In this document: positions 11,204 through 22,300 of the stretch, piece after piece
How the letters are laid out: each line of letters starts with the position of its first letter
Numbering within the stretch: position 1 is the stretch's first letter
Assembly (NCBI GenBank): GCA_031285775.1
Contig: JAITVN010000066.1
Span: 1 to 64,000, forward strand
DNA length: 64,000 nucleotides
Direction of reading: 5' to 3'
Origin: Streptococcaceae bacterium
GTDB taxonomy: Bacteria; Bacillota; Bacilli; Lactobacillales; Streptococcaceae
Notes under the pieces: model-generated
Database searches by the model: none
Seen by the model: the letters and a program-made list of their open reading frames with translations, nothing else
Told to the model about the DNA's origin: nothing
Position numbers and translations under genes: made by a program

Positions 11204-11989
11204 ATGGAAAATCTTAACAAATACAAAGCCTTAGCCTTTTTTGATTTAGACGGCACTCTTTTAAATGCTGAATCCAAAGTTGATCAAGAAGTGGTTGACG
11301 GCTTGTCCCAACTTCGTGAAAACGGCATTTTACCTTTTATCGCCACTGGCCGTGGCCACTTCGAGCTCAGGCAGATTATGAAAGTATCCGGCATCACAGG
11401 CGCAATTGCGATGAATGGTCAATACATCGTTCTTAACGGGGAAGTCATTTATAAAGAAGCCATTCCAACTCCAAGCATCACGCGTCTATTGAATGCAGCC
11501 AAAAAGCAAAACGAGTCACTCGCTTTTTATGACAGCAAGCATTATTGGGTCTCAGAATTAACCGAATTCTCCCTTAAAGCATATGAATACACTCATGAAG
11601 CGCCTCCAGCAGTAGACAATGACTTGTACTTGACAACTGAAGTCAATATGCTCCTGGTTTTGACTGACAAGCTCTCCCAGGTAGAACAATACAAATATGA
11701 GGTGCCGGAACTCAATTACTTTATGAATTCCCCCTACTCAATTGATGTCACAAATGCTTCTACCAACAAGGGAACTGGCGTTGTTCATGTTAAGCAAGTA
11801 CTCGGCTTTGACGGTCCTACATACGCCTTTGGTGACGGCCGCAACGACTGGCATCTCCTGAGTGCCTGTGATTACAAAACTGCCATGGGAAATGCCGTGC
11901 CCGAGCTCAAGGAAATCGCAGATTATGTCAGCACAGACAACACAAATCACGGCATTATCAATGCTTTTAAGCACTGGGATCTTATTTGA
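11204..11989 (+). CDS. HAD-superfamily (Cof-type) hydrolase
   Basis: ALAFFDLDGTLLNAESKVD motif I and FGDGRNDWHLLSACDYKTAMGNAVPELK motif IV. Confidence 0.92.
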   Translation: MENLNKYKALAFFDLDGTLLNAESKVDQEVVDGLSQLRENGILPFIATGRGHFELRQIMKVSGITGAIAMNGQYIVLNGEVIYKEAIPTPSITRLLNAAKKQNESLAFYDSKHYWVSELTEFSLKAYEYTHEAPPAVDNDLYLTTEVNMLLVLTDKLSQVEQYKYEVPELNYFMNSPYSIDVTNASTNKGTGVVHVKQVLGFDGPTYAFGDGRNDWHLLSACDYKTAMGNAVPELKEIADYVSTDNTNHGIINAFKHWDLI

Positions 11990-12022
11990 TAAAAAACCTC
12001 GATTTTTTCGAGATTTTTTAAT
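11985..12022 (+). terminator. Terminator hairpin
   Basis: AAAAAACCTCGATTTTTTCGAGATTTTTTAA between convergent HAD gene and pta. Confidence 0.7.
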
Positions 12023-12038
12023 TCATTGATTCAAATCA

Positions 12039-13016
12039 TCAAAGCGCTTGAGAAGCCGTGATGATGGCCAACTTATAGACATCTTCTTCATTACAACCGC
12101 GTGAAAGGTCTGCAACTGGTTTATTCAGCCCTTGAAGAATTGGGCCAAGCGCTTCAAATCCGCCTAAACGCTGTGCAATCTTGTAACCAATGTTGCCTGA
12201 CTGAATTTCTGGGAAAATGAAGATATCAGCTTTTCCTGCCACAGTGCTATCTGGGGCTTTTTGACGCGCAACCGATGGAACAAAAGCAGCATCAAACTGT
12301 AATTCACCATCAACATCCAGCTCAGGATGTGATTCCTTGAGTATTTTTGTTGCTTCAACTACACGATCTACATCCTCTGACTTGCCAGAACCCTTGGTTG
12401 AAAAACTAAGCATGGCCATTTTTTGATTGATATCAAAAAGTTTAGCTGTTTCAGCGGATGAAAGAGCAATATCAGCCAGTGTCTGAGCGTCAGGTTTGAT
12501 ATTGATGGCACAGTCAGCAAAAAGATATTTCTCATTGTCATCACGTCCGCGTACCATAATGAATGCACCAGATACAGACTTAACGCCCGGTTTCGTCTTG
12601 ATAATCTGTAAAGCGGGACGAACCGTTTCAGCTGTCGAATGAATGGCTCCTGACACCATACCGTCAACGATACCTGTTTGTACAAGCATTGTGCCGAAAT
12701 AATTAGGATCTTTCAAGATTTCTCGTGCCTGATCTGGAGTTGCTTTACCGTTGCGGCGTTCAACAAAAGTATCGACTAAAGTAGGAAAACGTTTACAGTT
12801 GTTTGGATCATAAATTTCAAAGCCCTCGGGATTGATTCCACGATCAATCAGACCATTTGTAATCTCATTAATATTCCCTATCAGGACTGGAGTAATCAGC
12901 TTGTCAGCATTTAGACGATTTGCTGCGCCTAAAATACGCGCATCCGTGCCTTCTGGAAAGACGATTTTCAAGCCCTTGCCAGTGATCTTTCTTTTGAGTG
13001 ATTCAAAAAGTTCCAT
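12039..13016 (-). CDS. pta: Phosphate acetyltransferase
   Basis: MELFESLKRKITGKGLKIVFPEGTDARILGAANRL..., PDSTVAGKADIFIFPEIQSGNIGYKIAQRLGGFEALGPILQGLNKPVADLSRG. Confidence 0.95.
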   Translation of the reverse strand: MELFESLKRKITGKGLKIVFPEGTDARILGAANRLNADKLITPVLIGNINEITNGLIDRGINPEGFEIYDPNNCKRFPTLVDTFVERRNGKATPDQAREILKDPNYFGTMLVQTGIVDGMVSGAIHSTAETVRPALQIIKTKPGVKSVSGAFIMVRGRDDNEKYLFADCAINIKPDAQTLADIALSSAETAKLFDINQKMAMLSFSTKGSGKSEDVDRVVEATKILKESHPELDVDGELQFDAAFVPSVARQKAPDSTVAGKADIFIFPEIQSGNIGYKIAQRLGGFEALGPILQGLNKPVADLSRGCNEEDVYKLAIITASQAL

Positions 13017-13213
13017 AGATGATACAATTTCTCCTTTATTTTTCTTTCATTATAACACAAAATATCACAAAGATTCTCTGCGGGCTCATGGTGTAAGTGT
13101 CAAATGAATTGCGGTGAACCAGACAATCTATATAAAAGTGTTTAAATGCTGATATCCACCTATTACTCTCTTTCATGAAATTTTTTACAAAAGCATTCAT
13201 TTTTTGGATTTTT

Positions 13214-13882
13214 TCACTTGTCGTAATCATACAGTTTGTATTCTTCTATCAATTTTATCAATTTATCAGAATAATTTAAATCCGTCGCATAACCTGAATT
13301 CTGTACAGCTTGAGCAGCCTCGATATAATTTTCTGCTGATAAAACGGATTGATATTTATTCGGATCCCAGTTGACACCGTTCACGAAAAGCAGACTATGT
13401 GCATCAACCGACTCTTGCCAACTCTGGTAAACACGGAAGTTGTCGTTGATCGTTATCCATTTACCATCTTCATATTCCTTTGTTTCAAGACTGACTTGGG
13501 GTGCATCTCCATAAGCTTTTACGCCAAAAAGATTGTCATACTTGGCTGAAAGAAGACTACGGCCAAAATCCGATTCCAAACAGGCCTGCGCCAGTGTCAA
13601 GCTAGACAGAATGCCGTACTTCTCCTGCTCAGACTTTGCCAGGGGAGCGATCACTTGGATGAAATGTCTTTTTTCAAAAGCTTCATAATTTTGATCGAGA
13701 TTCTGTACAGACTGTCTATCAGAAGTATTTGAAGCAAAGGCCAAACAAACAAAGACGGAAAAAAGTATCAAAAAAAGGCTGAGCGGAATGTGGCTGCTTG
13801 CCTTTCGATTTTTTGGTTTTTGAGAGGTTGTTTTCAATGATCCGGGCGAACTAAGACTATATGATGATGATTGATGTTTCAC
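13214..13882 (-). CDS. Glucosaminidase-family peptidoglycan hydrolase (chimeric N-terminus spanning attL)
   Basis: ESDFGRSLLSAKYDNLFGVKAYGDAPQVSLETKEYEDGKWITINDNFRVYQSWQESVDAH (GH73-type). N-terminal TM. Its first ~11-15 codons lie on the prophage side of the 14-bp core at 13836-13849. Confidence 0.8.
   Translation of the reverse strand: MKHQSSSYSLSSPGSLKTTSQKPKNRKASSHIPLSLFLILFSVFVCLAFASNTSDRQSVQNLDQNYEAFEKRHFIQVIAPLAKSEQEKYGILSSLTLAQACLESDFGRSLLSAKYDNLFGVKAYGDAPQVSLETKEYEDGKWITINDNFRVYQSWQESVDAHSLLFVNGVNWDPNKYQSVLSAENYIEAAQAVQNSGYATDLNYSDKLIKLIEEYKLYDYDK
13836..13849. repeat. attL core
   Basis: aatgatccgggcga, identical to 52934-52947. Confidence 0.85.
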
Positions 13883-13885
13883 GTT

Positions 13886-13907
13886 TTCCGCTCCAATTCC
13901 GCTCCAA
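13886..13907. repeat. Tandem 11-bp direct repeat TTCCGCTCCAA x2 (putative integrase arm sites)
   Basis: Same motif and orientation as the tandem TCCGCTCCAAA x2 at 52815-52836 near the other prophage end. Confidence 0.6.
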
Positions 13908-13994
13908 ATATACGTTTAATCTATGTTAAATTTATTCAGATCTTTCACTCAAATTATAGCATAGTTTTCCGCAAGTCAATACAATTTTTGCAAA

Positions 13995-14040
13995 AGCGCA
14001 AAAAACCTCCACCCACTTATCAGTAGCAGAGGTTAGTAGT
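13995..14040 (-). terminator. Terminator downstream of the lysis region
   Basis: Minus strand AACCTC-(loop)-GAGGTTTTTTG. Confidence 0.6.
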
Positions 14041-14066
14041 TAGAGCTTTACTTTCAAAGAAAGCAA

Positions 14067-14132
14067 CAGGCACTGCCAGAATCGAACTGACCAAGCTCCA
14101 TGAGTGCCTACAGAGCGCTGCACGTTAGCGCT
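14067..14132 (-). ncRNA. Candidate structured RNA with a tRNA-like minihelix
   Basis: Minus strand: GAGCGCT-AACGTGC-AGCGCTC hairpin, then AGGCACT-CATGGAGCTTG-GTCAG-TTCGATT-CTGGC-AGTGCCT (7-bp acceptor-like stem plus 5-bp T-arm with 7-nt TTCGATT loop). Confidence 0.4.
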
Positions 14133-14186
14133 CAGAATCAAGAATTGGAGATTCCTCTTTTCTTATTTTTTAGTCGTGCTATTTGT

Positions 14187-14978
14187 TTACTTTTTGAAGC
14201 TGTCAATATTGCTGAACTTGTCAACGCCAAGATAGAACTCTTGAACGACAGTAAGCAAATCAGCGCCTGTCCACGGAATCAAGTCGTCTTGCTCGTTCGC
14301 TTTCTGAAGCGCTGCCAATGCGGCAGGGTTACCAATATAGCGGAAAGTGTGAGCTTCTGCATTGTACTCCCAGACAGAGTCTTTGGGAAAAGTGAGACCG
14401 AAGCCTTGGAATTTTGAAGTGAGTTGAATGTACGACATTTTTTTGAGTCCTTTCTTTTTAGCCTGTTCAGGCATTGTTTGAGCGGGTTTTCCGCTTGCGA
14501 TTTCTTTTGCACGATTGACAATCCAGTCAATGTTGAGTCCGCCTGAGCAGACAGTGGCACAGTTAGGCATTTCACGATGTCGCACAATGTGATTTCGGTC
14601 AATCGGAATGCCCCGCCGTGTGGCGATTTCAGCCACCAGTTGGGCGGATTTCTCCTGATTTTCTGGGCTGACAAGCCAGCTCGGATCTCCCGTTGAATTC
14701 TGGTGCTCAATCCCGATGGTATGACCGTTGTTGTCATAGCCAGCAGCACCGCAATGCCAGGCAACAAGCTCCTCGTCGAGGCAGGAAATGATTTTCCCGT
14801 CCTCGATTTGATAATGTGCCGAGGCTTGTCGATTGATCCAACAGTTAGGAACGACACCTGAGCCTGTTCCTGCATTGTGGTGCAGTACAATCATGTCAAT
14901 CGGGCTTCTGTGACCACCGAAGTGGCCCGACGACTGCCAGCTCCAATCTCCGTCTGTTGCTAGTTTAGATACTGTCAT
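14187..14978 (-). CDS. Phage endolysin, N-acetylmuramoyl-L-alanine amidase (Amidase_2-like)
   Basis: IDMIVLHHNAGTGSG, HTIGIEHQN, HREMPNCATVCSGG motifs; overlaps the holin gene end. Confidence 0.88.
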   Translation of the reverse strand: MTVSKLATDGDWSWQSSGHFGGHRSPIDMIVLHHNAGTGSGVVPNCWINRQASAHYQIEDGKIISCLDEELVAWHCGAAGYDNNGHTIGIEHQNSTGDPSWLVSPENQEKSAQLVAEIATRRGIPIDRNHIVRHREMPNCATVCSGGLNIDWIVNRAKEIASGKPAQTMPEQAKKKGLKKMSYIQLTSKFQGFGLTFPKDSVWEYNAEAHTFRYIGNPAALAALQKANEQDDLIPWTGADLLTVVQEFYLGVDKFSNIDSFKK

Positions 14979-15219
14979 TCTTTGCCTCCTGCTTCAGGTC
15001 TTTGAGATACTCATCTGCATTCTTCGCAGCTGCAGTAAAGCTGTTGTTTTTCCACCAGCTCCACAGCGCAGCAACTACTGTGATTGCTGTCGTGATAAGG
15101 TTTGTGATAGTTGCATCATCGACTGGAATCACAGCATGACCTGTTGCAGTCAAGAGCTGATTAACTAGTGCGACGACAAGAAGTGATGTCCGCACGATTG
15201 TTGATGTTTCGATTTTCAT
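14965..15219 (-). CDS. Phage holin (phi LC3-type)
   Basis: 84 aa; VRTSLLVVALVNQLLTATGHAVIPVDDATI...LWSWWKNNSFT. Confidence 0.85.
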   Translation of the reverse strand: MKIETSTIVRTSLLVVALVNQLLTATGHAVIPVDDATITNLITTAITVVAALWSWWKNNSFTAAAKNADEYLKDLKQEAKNDSI

Positions 15220-15608
15220 TCTTCTTTCTCCGTTTCGATTAATTTTTGATGATTTAAAAACTCATTGATTTGCTTTGAGACAAAACTATTTCCGCCAAGT
15301 TTGTGATATTTATCTGCAAAATATAGCAGCTCGCTTGAAGATAGCCTCCTTGAATTAATACCTTCGAGGATTTGAAGACGCAACACTTCTTTCTGGAGTT
15401 CGTTATAATCGCCTGACATCTGCAGCTCAATCGTATTCAGCCTCTGGTCGAGTTCATTAAATTTGTTCTCAAGTTCTTCAGTAATTTTCTTGGTAACTGC
15501 ATTCCAAGCTTTGAAGAAGGCACCACTTAGAATTACCAAAATCGTTAAGTTGCCAGGATTGAAAATATGTGTGATTATTCTTAATATGTCTTGAGCTAGT
15601 ATATTCAA
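15216..15608 (-). CDS. Phage protein with N-terminal TM and coiled coil (lysis-region/haemolysin-XhlA-like organisation)
   Basis: TM segment ILVILSGAFFKAW followed by a helical, charged region; next to the holin. Confidence 0.5.
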   Translation of the reverse strand: MNILAQDILRIITHIFNPGNLTILVILSGAFFKAWNAVTKKITEELENKFNELDQRLNTIELQMSGDYNELQKEVLRLQILEGINSRRLSSSELLYFADKYHKLGGNSFVSKQINEFLNHQKLIETEKEE

Positions 15609-15630
15609 TATTTTCTTGTCCTTTCTAAAC

Positions 15631-15915
15631 TCATTTTGAATCTGCAGTGCTTGGGCTTTCTGATGTGGTTTGAGTTGAATTAGATGATGCCTTATTCTGC
15701 CCGATCGCTGCCGTGCGAATTTGTTTCAGCTTTGCCACTATATCTGCATAAACAGCCGCCTCGTTAGCAAAATAAACAGATGGATTCTGGATGCTGACTG
15801 AGAAAGTGTAAGATCCGTCTGCTGCAATGGTTCCGCTGGCATAAGCAACGTCTGTGCCGTTGATGTTTGATGTGGCTGCGGTTGTAGTATTTGTATTGTC
15901 ATTTACTAAGGTCAT
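15631..15915 (-). CDS. Hypothetical phage protein
   Basis: ORF in the late operon, intact spacing. Confidence 0.6.
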   Translation of the reverse strand: MTLVNDNTNTTTAATSNINGTDVAYASGTIAADGSYTFSVSIQNPSVYFANEAAVYADIVAKLKQIRTAAIGQNKASSNSTQTTSESPSTADSK

Positions 15916-15918
15916 TTT

Positions 15919-16347
15919 TTAATCCTCTTTTTCTTTGGTTTCTTCCTCTAATATGTCCATAATTCTGTCATAGATGGTTGCTTCTTGCGCTGAAAATTCT
16001 TGGTCGAGACTGTCCAAAGCGACAGTTAAAAACTTAATGTTAGGGCGGTACTCGTCGATGTTGAGATATGTCTGTTCCTCATTCAGTTCTTGGAGGGCTT
16101 TATTAACCTCATTAATTTTTCCATCTCGCCAAATAACTTGGCCATTTCCGTCACGTATCAAATTTCCTGAATCGTCATGTTCTCCATACTTTTCAATTAT
16201 TTCATTCTGATCATTGGAATATTCTTGTAGCTTGCTCTCTATCTTTTGAACAAGTTTTGAACGCGCTCGACTCGCCTTGTTTTTAAGCTGGAGGTTAGCG
16301 AGAAACTCTCCAAATGGTTTTAGCTCATAATTTTTGAAACTTAGCAT
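15919..16347 (-). CDS. DUF1617-like phage protein
   Basis: 142 aa, FLTVALDSLDQEFSAQEATIYDRIMDILEEE; position after the tail fibre gene. Confidence 0.6.
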   Translation of the reverse strand: MLSFKNYELKPFGEFLANLQLKNKASRARSKLVQKIESKLQEYSNDQNEIIEKYGEHDDSGNLIRDGNGQVIWRDGKINEVNKALQELNEEQTYLNIDEYRPNIKFLTVALDSLDQEFSAQEATIYDRIMDILEEETKEKED

Positions 16348-16377
16348 TTTTTCTCCTTTAAATTTGGTGTTTTATTT

Positions 16378-19300
16378 TTAACTATTGCCGCTAAATCCGC
16401 CTTGCACCCATGTCATGGTGCCAGAATGGACTAGGAATAAGTTAGCTTTTTCCGTAAATACTACTCCAGCTTTTCCTCCAATAATCCCAATATACACGCC
16501 TCTCGTTCCGTCACCAGAATTAAAAGAGGTTATAGTGAAAGGCGTACCGTTGTTACTGGCATAGTTAGTCCCCACAAATGTAACACCGCCGTCTGCACGC
16601 AATGTTTGCTTAGCAATTAAATATTGACTCAGTGTCAAAGTACCGCCGGCCAGACGATCAGCTGTAATTGTACCTGCCGCGATTTTTGATCCGTTAATGC
16701 TCCCTGCGCCTATTCTATCTGCTGCTAGAGTGCCTGTAGAAATACTCCCGGCGTTAATTCCGATTATGGTCATGTTTGAAGCGTTAATCGTTCCAGCGGT
16801 AATAGTTCCAATGTTGCTGCTTATAGCTGACAAACTTGTGATATTCAGTTTATCCGCCGTGATAGTATCTGCAGCTATTCTTGCCGCTGAAAGCGTCCCA
16901 GTGGTAACACTTGTCGCGCTTATGTTAGTTACTGTTACTTTGCTAGCATCAATGGTACCTGCTGTAATTGCTCCAAGATTCGCATTGATGGCTGCTAAAT
17001 CGGTGACCGTAAACTTATCCGCCGTGATAGATCTTGCAGCTATTTGCGTCCCTGTTATGGTTCCTGCCGCAATTTCAGAGGATGTAATCGTACCTGCCGC
17101 AATATTATTTGACGTTATACTGTTAGCTGCGATCTGAGCAGCCGTAATGGTGCCGTTGACAATCAAAGACCCTGGTGTCATTTTCCCGATGAAAAGATTT
17201 CGAATTAGCTGAGTTCCTGAAAATGTCGTGTCATTTTCCTGAATAAATGTCTTTATGGTTCGAGTATCATTAGCAGTTGTGATATTGCCTGAAATTGTCG
17301 AAGGCGTCACGCTGGCATATACATTTCCGACCGTAGGGTAATTCCATATTCCATTGTAATTCTTAGCAAAAAAACCGATTTTTGTTGTAACTTGGGCACC
17401 ACTCGAGTTTTGTACTGCATTATAAACTTCTGCTGATAGATAGTAAGTGTCGCTTCCATTGACAGGAATGTCCTTAGAAGTTAGGGTATCTCTGGTAACT
17501 GTGTTTTTTCTAAACCAAGGGTCGCCTGACAACTTGCCTGTTTTAGTAATACAGACATTACTGATGGTTACTGTTGATGTCGTTGGAAGGTTGTCCAATC
17601 TATACTGGATACCCGTTGCAGTTGCTGTTGAGACTTCTGCAGCGCTAATTGTATTAATATATGTAACTGAACCTGATTTCTGTGAAGAACTGATATTTTG
17701 CCCAGCGGATATATTTCCCCAGGGAAGACCATTCCATTGTAGGCGCAGCGATCCAGTATAATTATTAGCGGTATCTGTTATTGACCAATAATATGTTATA
17801 GTGACCACATCTCCTGCTGAAAAGTTTGTCGCATATGTACCGCTCGTAAACTTAAGATCCCCGCCACATTGATTTTTAGTTGCATTCCCCGTAGCCACCA
17901 TACTAGTCCCGCTCAACTCAATCAGATTGCAAGGTGTAAATCCATAGAAAGCAGCTGTAGCACTATTTAATGTTGAATAATTTTCAAAGTCTCCAATTAC
18001 CATTTTGTCCGTTGTAATCGAATTTGCTGCTATTTGCGAACCTGTGATTGTATTGGCGGCGATATCTTCAGCTGTGATAGTTCCAGCAGCAATATTGCTT
18101 GAGGTAATCGTGTTTGCGGCAATATTGTTGGCAGTAATAGTCCCTGCTAGAATTTTGTCCCCTGTAATGGTGCCTCCAGCAATTTGCGTTCCAGTGATAG
18201 AACCTGAGACAATTAAGCTGCCACCTGTTTTTTTGTAAATTTTGACATTCCGCACTGCGTGATATTTTCCGTCATTCACGTTGAAACCGAGTAAGAAAAA
18301 CTGTCCTGTTTCCCAATTGGAGGGTAAATTTAGTGTGATGTTATAATTTCCCCAGCCTGCTGTGGCATTAAAACCTGCACTCGCGGATGCGTTGGGGGAA
18401 GTACTGCCGATGGACGGATATATGTAAGCTTGCACATAGAAGGTTCCCACATCTGCTGTTGCTGTGTAAAAATCAAAATCCCAAGAAAGTTGGTCTCCAG
18501 CAGAAAAACTATTCGAAGTGTAGTCTGTCATCCAGATATACTGACCTGAATTGCTTTGCTTTCCAATTTCAGGAATTCCTGAACCTGGGATGACTCTACT
18601 ATTTGTTCCCCAATTTGTGGCAGAAAGCTGCTCACTCCCTGGAACGTTCTCGTCAACTTGAGCATAATTGTTGGTATCTCCAATCATCAGCTTATTCGCT
18701 GTGATAGAATTAGCTGCTATCTCTGAGCCAGTGATTGTCTTGGACGCTATCTGTGTGGCAGTTATGCTGTTAGCCACGATTTTGTCACCCGTAATAGAAT
18801 TTGCCGCGATTTGAGTCGCTGTGATTGTGCTAGCGATTAAATTATTGCCTGAAATAGTTTGTGCTGCGATCTGTGTTCCAGTTATCGTTCCGTCTACCAA
18901 AAGACTGCCTTGAGTCTTTTTAAATATCCGAACATTCTTAATTGCGATATTATTGACAGGAGTTGCATTGGGTCCCAGAAGAAAGTAATTTGCATTGCTT
19001 GGTAATGAACCTATGGTAAGGGTACCAGTATATGTTGTCCATACACTCTTGGGAATGCTCATCGCTGGAGCGTAAAACATTGCAACTGGCGGATTAGGTA
19101 CAGACGTATCATTCGAGTAAAACCAGATACCCCCAGATAAAGCAGGAATTTCAGCATTGTTAGCAAAGATATCAAACGAAAACTGTAACTGATCACCCTG
19201 TTTAAAGCTGTTTGATGTAAAATCTGTAAGCATTAGGTAATTGAATGAAGGATTAAATGGATCGGCTTTTTGAAGTTCATTTACCCCGTTGGAGTTGTAT

Positions 19301-22300
19301 ATTCTTACAGCTCCAAAATTATTCACAAGGCCTGCTGATAGATTGACTGAATCAGGAATATTCTCATCAACTTGGGCATAGTTATTAAAATCTCCAATCA
19401 TGAGACTAGATGCAGTTATGGAGTTAGCTTTGACATTTGCACCTGTGATGGTTCCATTCGCTACAAGGTTTCCTGTGATAGTTGCATTAGCAATCCAAGC
19501 CCCTTGAATATAGGCATTATCAAATTTGACATTTTGTGCTTGAAGTAACCATTGCACCCAGTTTGTGCCATTCCATTGATATGTAAAATAAGGCGATAAC
19601 GTTTCTCCTCCGACTACTAATGGCGTTGTGCCAGTGTACTTCCAAAGCATGCCTGCATATTTGTCCACGGGTGGTATTGTTCCCTCAGCCACGGTTGAGC
19701 TTTGATTGGCGACCCCTTGATCATATTCGGAGAAACAATATTCAGTTGGTAAAGGCTTAGAATTGCGCTCTAACTTGATGTTGCGGATTTTAAAAGTGAA
19801 AGGATAGGTCACGTTTGAAGGGGCTGTAGAAAGCTGAATTCCTAGATTGGTATCGCTAATTCTGAGAGAATCGCCATTTTGAAAATTAGCTGATTTCATT
19901 TTCGAGCCAAACCAAATCTTATTCCAGCGGTTTGCTACTGTGAGCGAGCTCCCTCCATAAAAACGCTGTGTTCCATCATCATTGTCATTTCCAACGTTTA
20001 TTCCTAACTTGTAGTAACAGTTGATGTCGTTATTTATTTTGAAGCCGCCAAATGGCTCCATGACTTCGTAACTGATTACAAAATACTCGGACCAATCAAC
20101 CGGAAAATTTTCGCCAAGTGTTGCCGGAAGTACAACGAGTTGTCCCCATACATCTGCTTTCGCATTATTCACAGTTAACGTCCATGTATTCGTGGACTCA
20201 TCATAGTTACAGCTATCTACGCTTTTTGATACGAAGCGACGCTTGTCAAGAAAATTAGGGTTAGGTTGAATTGCCGTAATCTGCTCAAATGCTTTATCAA
20301 CTGCTGCGTTAGCTGTGCTGTTAGCCGCATTCGCATTTGTGTTGGCTTGATTCGCTAAAGTCTGGAGGTTATTCAGCGAGGATGTCACGCTCGTTAGAGA
20401 ATTCCTAGTGCTGTCTACTGCAATTGAAGCTGAGTTCAATGCATTTGAAGCACTTGAGAGTTTTGTCGCAAGGCTTGATTGAGCTTGGCTATTTACTATA
20501 GCAGCCGAATTAGCTGCGGCTGCAGCGCTACTGATTGCTACGTTCTGACTCGAGATCTTGGCGTCATTACTATTCAGATGAACACTTAAGCTTGATTGTG
20601 TTGCAGCGTTAGTAACCATAGCTGCCGATAAACTAGATTGAGCATTCGCATTGGACATCGCCGCCATGTTCGCAGCACTCACTGCTGCACTAATTGCTGA
20701 GCTATTACTTGACAGCTGTGCATCGTTGCTGGAAAGTCGTCCGACAATGCTTGCTTGTGAGCTAGAGTTTTGTGACAAAGCCACACTTGCGCTGCTGATG
20801 ACTGATGAATTGCTTGAAATCGCTGTAGCAAGACTTGACTGAGCAGCACTGTTTGCAGCTAGATCTTTATCAAGTTGATCAAGTACTGGCTTAATTTCAG
20901 CTGACAAACTGGATTCAAATATTTCCTGCCAGTCGGAACTGATGATCTCAACCCACTGCTTCCCGTCCCATTGGTACACGATTGTTGTTTCGCCATCTTT
21001 TGCGAAGAAAATGTCGCCAACCTTAGGGGTTGGCGGAAAACCGCCAGACAAAGGTCCATAATAATTCGTATTTTTTCCATTTGCTGCCTGAACTGCTGCT
21101 AAAGCCGTTGAGCTAGCCACTTTCACTTCTGCTGTAATTTGATTAACAGCGTTGGCCAAGCTTCCTTGAACAATCGTGTTTTGGCTTCTATCGCTGTCTA
21201 CCTGATTTTTCAGCGTTTGTAAGTGTTGATTGAGCTGTAGCATTCTGTTCAACAGATTTTGAGAGACTTCATTAGCCAAACGAATGAAATTTGTAAATAC
21301 TATCTGATTCTTTGATGGATCAGAAAAACTCATTTCGATTTCTGAAACACGTGCACTGAGTTCGAGCCCGCCTTCAAAAAAATCAAAATTCATGTCAGTG
21401 ATTCTGACAGTATCTCCAATACCCAAACTACCTGAATTTATATTTCCAACTGATTTACTAAAAACTTGTGAATTCATCTGGACTTCATAAGTCACTAAAG
21501 GTAGCGAATATTGTTTAATCTGAGCAAAAGCGTAATTCCATAAATCTTCAACACTGTTTGCGTCAATTGAAAAATCTCTTCGAATCCAGATGTTTCCGCT
21601 TCCCTTGTCCCCCAGCTGTGAAGGGAAAAGTCTTGCGGAGAGCGGCGCGTAAGCTGTGTTTTCACCCTTATTTTTGTAATAAGCAACTTGACCCGCATCA
21701 TTGACAACTTTCCAATTTGACCCTATCCAATCTAGTTTTTTATTGTTATCAGTGACTGTCGTAGCAGTGAATATCTGAGTTTTATCAATTTTTCGTGAAA
21801 CGCCAGCTACCTCTTTGCCAAAAACTAAATTAACATCATTGCGTTTTTTTCCAACACCATTCTCTGGAAAGAGGTTTAGGAAAAGACCGTTCAGGCTCCC
21901 GTCGCCGTTTATCTTTGTCTCGAATTGGAACTCTGCATTAAAACTGTTCAAAATTGAGAGGACTCGTGCAAGCTTTTGTTCCTGAGTATCAAAGGTCAAT
22001 ACCTGAGTGGTTTTAAAGGATTCTTCGCCTTGAATGACAACTTTGGCGTCAGTTAATCCAGCTGCATTTTGCAAATACCATAATATCGAATGTTCATCTG
22101 TATTAACAAAGGCGTTGAGAGATTCGTTGATTAATTCCAGATTCAAGTTTTCACATTGAACCTTGATTGTAAAATCATCTTCTTCTAGTATTGAAATGTT
22201 GAATAAATGAGTCTTTCCCTCATAAAAGAACGAAACATAACCTTGCTCTGTTATTGCAGAGACATCTATATTTGCAATATTATCTACATTCTTTTTGTTG

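Noticed and set aside
14067-14108. Calling the minihelix a genuine tRNA
   Set aside because: D-arm and anticodon arm are absent and no CCA is encoded; kept only as a tRNA-like candidate.
16697-18238. Plus-strand ORFs (146 aa, 77 aa etc.) antisense to the tail fibre gene
   Set aside because: Low-complexity mirror frames of the ITxxxIAA repeats on the opposite strand; no RBS or recognisable domain.
16600-18900. Regularly recurring short DNA repeats that could suggest a CRISPR array
   Set aside because: They are degenerate codon-level repeats inside one long open reading frame; no constant repeats with unique spacers.
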